NCBI GenBank assembly: GCA_900319935.1
Contig: ONQJ01000002.1
Coordinates: 1-43,561 of the forward strand
DNA length: 43,561 bases
Direction: 5' to 3'
From: an uncultured Eubacteriales bacterium
GTDB lineage: Bacteria > Bacillota > Clostridia > Oscillospirales > Oscillospiraceae
Shown here: piece by piece, positions 40,482-43,561 of the stretch
How the letters are laid out: the number at the start of each line of letters is the position of its first letter
Position numbering within the stretch: position 1 is the first letter of the stretch
Program-made: the position numbers and the translations under genes
The notes under the pieces: model-generated
Told to the model about the DNA's origin: nothing
Database searches by the model: none
Seen by the model: the letters and a program-made list of their open reading frames with translations, nothing else

Positions 40482-41315
40482 TCAGAAGATCACGGTGAGG
40501 ATGATGCTCAGTACGCCGACGACCCAGCAGTAATACGCAAAGCCGCCGAATTTGCCCTTGTCGGCGATGCGCTTGAGCAGGCTGATCGACGCGATGCCCG
40601 TGAGGATCGCCACGACCGTCCCGACCAGATAAGCCGGGAGACAGGCCCAGTCGACGCCGCTTTTGATCGCCTTGGCAAAGGCGAGGATGTTCGCGCCGAG
40701 CACGGCCGGAAGCGACAGCAGAAAGGAGAACTTCACCGCAAAATCGCGCCTCAGACCGGTGGCGAGGCCCGCGGTGATCGTGCAGCCGGAACGGGACAGG
40801 CCGGGAATCGTGGCAACGGCCTGGCACAGGCCGATGATCACGGCGTCGAGCAGGCTCATGTTCTTTTCGGTCTTCTTTCCCTGAGACATCTTGTCGGCTA
40901 TGTAGAGGATGCAGCCCGTAAGGATCAGCATCACGCCGATGAACACGCTTTTATAGTATAAGCCCTCCATCATGTCGTTTATCGGCAGAATGAGGAACAG
41001 GGGCAGCGTGCCGACGACGATCATCAAAAACAGCCTGGCTGCCGGATAGCGCTCTCTGCGCTCTGCTCCGAGCGGGCCGATCCTGACAAAGCCGAGCACC
41101 TCGTAAAACATCTGCACGATATCCTGCCAGTAGACGACGCACACCGAGAACAGCGTACCGAGATGGAGCAGCACGTCGAAGAACAGGTGTCCGTCCTCCG
41201 TCGTGGTCATTTTGAAAAGGTTGTTGAGGATAGACAGGTGCCCCGACGAGGAAATGGGCAGAAACTCGGCAATGCCCTGGACCAGTCCGAGTATGATCGC
41301 GTTGAGAAGAGTCAT
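40482..41315 (-). CDS. uppP: Undecaprenyl-diphosphatase UppP (BacA)
   Basis: 277 residues, about eight membrane helices. Motifs GIAEFLPISSSGHL near the N-terminus and PGLSRSGCTI in the second half are the two catalytic regions of the family. It recycles undecaprenyl pyrophosphate for peptidoglycan synthesis and can confer bacitracin tolerance. 35 bases before ftsK and probably co-transcribed from the promoter at 41348-41376. Confidence 0.96.
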   Translation of the reverse strand: MTLLNAIILGLVQGIAEFLPISSSGHLSILNNLFKMTTTEDGHLFFDVLLHLGTLFSVCVVYWQDIVQMFYEVLGFVRIGPLGAERRERYPAARLFLMIVVGTLPLFLILPINDMMEGLYYKSVFIGVMLILTGCILYIADKMSQGKKTEKNMSLLDAVIIGLCQAVATIPGLSRSGCTITAGLATGLRRDFAVKFSFLLSLPAVLGANILAFAKAIKSGVDWACLPAYLVGTVVAILTGIASISLLKRIADKGKFGGFAYYCWVVGVLSIILTVIF

Positions 41316-41347
41316 CCTAAAACCCCCAAGATCTTTTTAACTTTGCT

Positions 41348-41376
41348 ATTTTATCACAGTTTTCTTCATAAAACAA
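41348..41376 (-). promoter_or_regulatory. Sigma-A promoter of uppP-ftsK
   Basis: TTGTTT (41371-41376), 17-base spacer, extended -10 TGATAAAAT (hexamer 41348-41353) on the minus strand. Confidence 0.75.
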
Positions 41377-41404
41377 GGCCTTTGTGGAATATTACGTAAA
41401 CCGA

Positions 41405-42055
41405 TCAGCCTGCATCCCGGCGAGAGCGTCCGATCTCGCCGTGCAGATAATCCAGCGCGTCGGACAGCGTCCCGAGAGAATCGATCAGTCCTTTTTCTAC
41501 CGCCTCCTCGCCATAGATCACGCTGCCGACGTCGTTGGCCAGCTCGTCCGTGTTCGTCATCAGGCGCAGATACTCCTCCCGCGTGCAATGCGAATGGGCC
41601 GTGACGAAGCGGACGATCCGCTCCTGGATACGGGCGAAATAGTTGTAGGTCTGCGGCACGCCGATCACAACGCCGTTGAGGCGCACGGGATGGATCGTCA
41701 TGGCGGCCGACGGAGCGATGAAGCTGCGGCGCGCCGCGGCGGCCAGCGGAACGCCGATCGAGTGTCCTCCGCCGAGCACGAGCGAGCAGCTCGGCTTCTT
41801 CATCCCGGCGATCAGCTCTGCGATCGCAAGTCCCGCCTCCACGTCGCCGCCCATCGTGTTGAGAAGGATCAGCAGGCCGCCGATCTCGTCGCTCTCCTCG
41901 ATGGCGGCGAGCATCGGCAGGACGTGCTCATATTTTGTCGTCTTCGCGTCTTCGCCCAACAGCTGATGGCCCTCGATCTGTCCGATGATCGTCAGACAAT
42001 GGATGCCTCCGGCGCGCTTTGCGCCGAATTCATTGATCTCCTTTGTTTCATCCAT
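41405..42055 (-). CDS. tepA: ClpP-class serine protease TepA
   Basis: 216 residues, ClpP/crotonase-type fold. Catalytic Ser99 in GGGHSIGVP and His122 in AMTIHPVRLNG. NTMGGDVEAGLAIAELI is the strand/helix before it. TepA of B. subtilis (YmfB) sits next to spoIIIE and has been tied to protein translocation and spore small acid-soluble protein turnover; here it also lies upstream of uppP-ftsK. ATG 42055 has GGAGGGG eight bases upstream; two earlier in-frame ATGs overlap that ribosome site and are less likely. No ClpX-type partner is nearby. Confidence 0.92.
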   Translation of the reverse strand: MDETKEINEFGAKRAGGIHCLTIIGQIEGHQLLGEDAKTTKYEHVLPMLAAIEESDEIGGLLILLNTMGGDVEAGLAIAELIAGMKKPSCSLVLGGGHSIGVPLAAAARRSFIAPSAAMTIHPVRLNGVVIGVPQTYNYFARIQERIVRFVTAHSHCTREEYLRLMTNTDELANDVGSVIYGEEAVEKGLIDSLGTLSDALDYLHGEIGRSRRDAG

Positions 42056-42096
42056 GAACATCCCCTCCATCGGATAGGATGTCCGCCGCGGGCAAA

Positions 42097-42134
42097 AAAA
42101 TAAAACGGTCCGGGAATTCGGACCGTTTTATTTT
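42097..42134 (-). terminator. Terminator of the rnf operon
   Basis: 16-bp perfect stem (42097-42112 / 42119-42134, core AAAACGGTCCG) followed by TTT on the minus strand, shortly after the rnfB stop. Confidence 0.92.
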
Positions 42135-42149
42135 CGTTGCACAGCTGTT

Positions 42150-42950
42150 TTACGCTTTTTCGAACCAGCGGATGACCTGGCGCGGGCAGACGTCGGCGCA
42201 ATGGCCGCAGCCGACGCACTTTTCGCTGTCGACGACCGCGAGATTGTCGACGACCTTGATCGCGTCCGCAGGGCACTCGCGCTGGCACTTCATGCAGCCG
42301 ATGCAGCCGTAGTCGCACATCTTCATGACCTTGGCGCCCTTGTCCTTGTTCGAACAGGCGGGCATGACGCGCTGGGATGCGGGCAGGAGCTTGATGATGC
42401 TCTTCGGGCAGGCTTCGGCGCAGGCGCCGCAGCCGACGCACTTCGAGCGGTCGACCTGCGCGATGCCCTCGACGATGTGGATCGCGTCGAATTTACAGGC
42501 TCTCGTGCAGTTGCCAAGACCGATGCACGCGAAGGTGCAGGTCTTGTTGCTCTTGCCGCCGAAAAGCATGGCGGCGCGGCAGTCCTGCGGGCCGGTGTAG
42601 TTGAAGCGCATTTCGGCATGCCCCTCGCAGCCCGAGCAGGGCACGAAGGCGATCCTGCGCTCGTCCGCGCCGGCGGAGACGCCCATGATCTCGGCGACTT
42701 TGGCGGCCGTTTCCGCGCCGCCGGCGACGCACTTGTTGGTCGGGGCCTTGCCCGCGGCGACCGCCGCGGCGTAGCCGTCGCAGCCCGGATAGCCGCAGCC
42801 GCCGCAGTTGGCGCCCGCGAGGCATTGACGGACAGCCTCCTGCTTGGGATCGACCTCCACATGGAAGACCTTCGAGGCAACGGCGAGCAGCGCGCCGAGC
42901 ACGGCGCCCATCAGGCCGAGGACGAGAACGGAAAGAAGTATCGTATTCAT
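42150..42950 (-). CDS. rnfB: Rnf complex subunit RnfB
   Basis: 266 residues. One N-terminal membrane helix, then the Fe-S domain CLAGANCGGCGYPGCDGYA, the CIGLGNC/CVGCGACAEACP and C-terminal CIGCMKCQRECP/CVGCGHCADVCP ferredoxin motifs, enough for about six clusters. RnfB is the ferredoxin-accepting subunit of the Rnf complex, which couples ferredoxin:NAD+ electron transfer to Na+ or H+ export. 16 bases after rnfA, last gene of the operon as in clostridial rnfCDGEAB. Confidence 0.95.
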   Translation of the reverse strand: MNTILLSVLVLGLMGAVLGALLAVASKVFHVEVDPKQEAVRQCLAGANCGGCGYPGCDGYAAAVAAGKAPTNKCVAGGAETAAKVAEIMGVSAGADERRIAFVPCSGCEGHAEMRFNYTGPQDCRAAMLFGGKSNKTCTFACIGLGNCTRACKFDAIHIVEGIAQVDRSKCVGCGACAEACPKSIIKLLPASQRVMPACSNKDKGAKVMKMCDYGCIGCMKCQRECPADAIKVVDNLAVVDSEKCVGCGHCADVCPRQVIRWFEKA

Positions 42951-42966
42951 ATGCTCTCCCTCCTTC

Positions 42967-43551
42967 TCAGAAGACCTTCATGCCGCTGAAGCCCATGAAC
43001 GCGAGCGCGACCAGGGCGGCGGAGACGAGGCAGATCGGGAAGCCTTCAAAGCACTCGGGATACTCGGAGAACTCGACGCGCTCACGCACGGAGGCAAAGA
43101 GCACGATCGCCAGCAGGAAGCCGATGCCGCCCGTGATGCCGTAGACGACGGACTCGATGAAATTGTAGTGGTTCTGCACGTTGAGCAGCACCACGCCGAG
43201 CACCGCGCAGTTGGTGGTGATCAGGGGCAGGTAGATGCCGAGCGCGCTGTAAAGCGCGGGGACGGACTTCTTCAGGAACATCTCGACGAGCTGGACCAGG
43301 GCCGCGATGATCAGGATGAAGGCCAGCGTCTCGAGGAAGGCCAGGCCGAGCGGCACAAGGATGTAGGTGTCGATCAGCCAGCAGATGGCAGAGGCCATGC
43401 CCATGACGAAGATGACCGCGACGCCCATGCCGAAGGCCGTGTCCGTCTTGTTCGAGCAGCCAAGGAAGGGGCAGCAGCCGAGGAACTGGGAGAAGATGAA
43501 GTTGTTGATCAGGATCGCTCCCAGCGAGATGGAGATGATGTTGAACAGCAT
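42967..43551 (-). CDS. rnfA: Rnf complex subunit RnfA
   Basis: 194 residues with six membrane helices. LINNFIFSQFLGCCPFLGCS and LPLITTNCAVLG carry the two conserved cysteine regions that hold the intramembrane [2Fe-2S] cluster shared with RnfE. ATG 43549-43551 shares one base with the stop of the upstream gene (TAATG). Confidence 0.96.
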   Translation of the reverse strand: MLFNIISISLGAILINNFIFSQFLGCCPFLGCSNKTDTAFGMGVAVIFVMGMASAICWLIDTYILVPLGLAFLETLAFILIIAALVQLVEMFLKKSVPALYSALGIYLPLITTNCAVLGVVLLNVQNHYNFIESVVYGITGGIGFLLAIVLFASVRERVEFSEYPECFEGFPICLVSAALVALAFMGFSGMKVF

Positions 43552-43561
43552 TATTCTTCAA
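43551..43561 (-). CDS. End of upstream gene, presumably rnfE
   Basis: Only two codons (Glu-Glu) and a TAA overlapping the rnfA ATG are visible. In clostridial rnf operons the gene before rnfA is rnfE; the assignment rests on that order alone. Confidence 0.35.

Overview
The window looks like chromosome from a high-G+C (about 60 % by eye) anaerobic, endospore-forming Clostridia, probably an Oscillospirales-type gut bacterium. That placement is inferred from a full spoIIIAA-AH operon, the asp23-nusB-xseA-xseB-ispA-dxs-tlyA-nadK-argR-recN cluster, rnf genes for a ferredoxin:NAD+ oxidoreductase, the tepA/ftsK(spoIIIE) neighbourhood and strong AGGAGG-type ribosome sites. No phage, insertion sequence, rRNA or CRISPR array was seen. 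Most genes lie on the minus strand, with short plus-strand islands at 3.0-8.0 kb, 25.4-25.9 kb and 34.5-35.6 kb.

Layout. 0-1.0 kb: rplU-rpmA-obgE (obgE cut by the window edge), with an L21-type leader and no prp gene. 1.0-2.9 kb: a CYTH protein and a DUF3298-like lipoprotein whose reading frames overlap strangely. 3.0-6.1 kb (plus): an 895-residue iron-sulfur flavoprotein translationally coupled to hypA. 6.2-8.0 kb (plus): an acyl-ACP thioesterase, a 34-residue membrane peptide with its Shine-Dalgarno in a hairpin loop, and a PdaB-like deacetylase. 8.0-10.1 kb: a membrane-bound nucleotide-sugar 4,6-dehydratase. 10.2-20.8 kb: an apparently single 12-gene unit from asp23 to tyrS (transcription/RNA modification, isoprenoid precursors, NADP, arginine regulation, DNA repair, tRNA charging). 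20.9-25.3 kb: spoIIIA operon behind a good sigma-E-type promoter. 25.4-27.2 kb: an unknown membrane protein, a YdcF-type protein and tRNA-Thr(CGT).

27.24-27.63 kb is an unusually AT-rich gene-free stretch with three tandem DnaA-box-like 9-mers. 27.6-34.4 kb is a uvrB-polA-rimI-tsaD-radC operon (repair and t6A tRNA modification). 34.5-35.6 kb is a PAP2 phosphatase plus an unknown protein. 35.6-42.1 kb holds rqcH, mrnC, ftsK, uppP and tepA. 42.1-43.6 kb is the end of an rnf operon (…E)-A-B.

Together this is mostly housekeeping plus sporulation. The Rnf complex and the iron-sulfur flavoprotein fit ferredoxin/NAD(P)H-based anaerobic energy metabolism. dxs and ispA make polyprenyl precursors, and UppP recycles undecaprenyl phosphate. 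The features that most deserve a second look are the orphan HypA beside a flavoprotein with no [NiFe] hydrogenase in view, a minimal SpoIIIAG that lacks the family's beta-ring insertion, the AT-rich DnaA-box-like region, and the small peptide gene with a structured start site.
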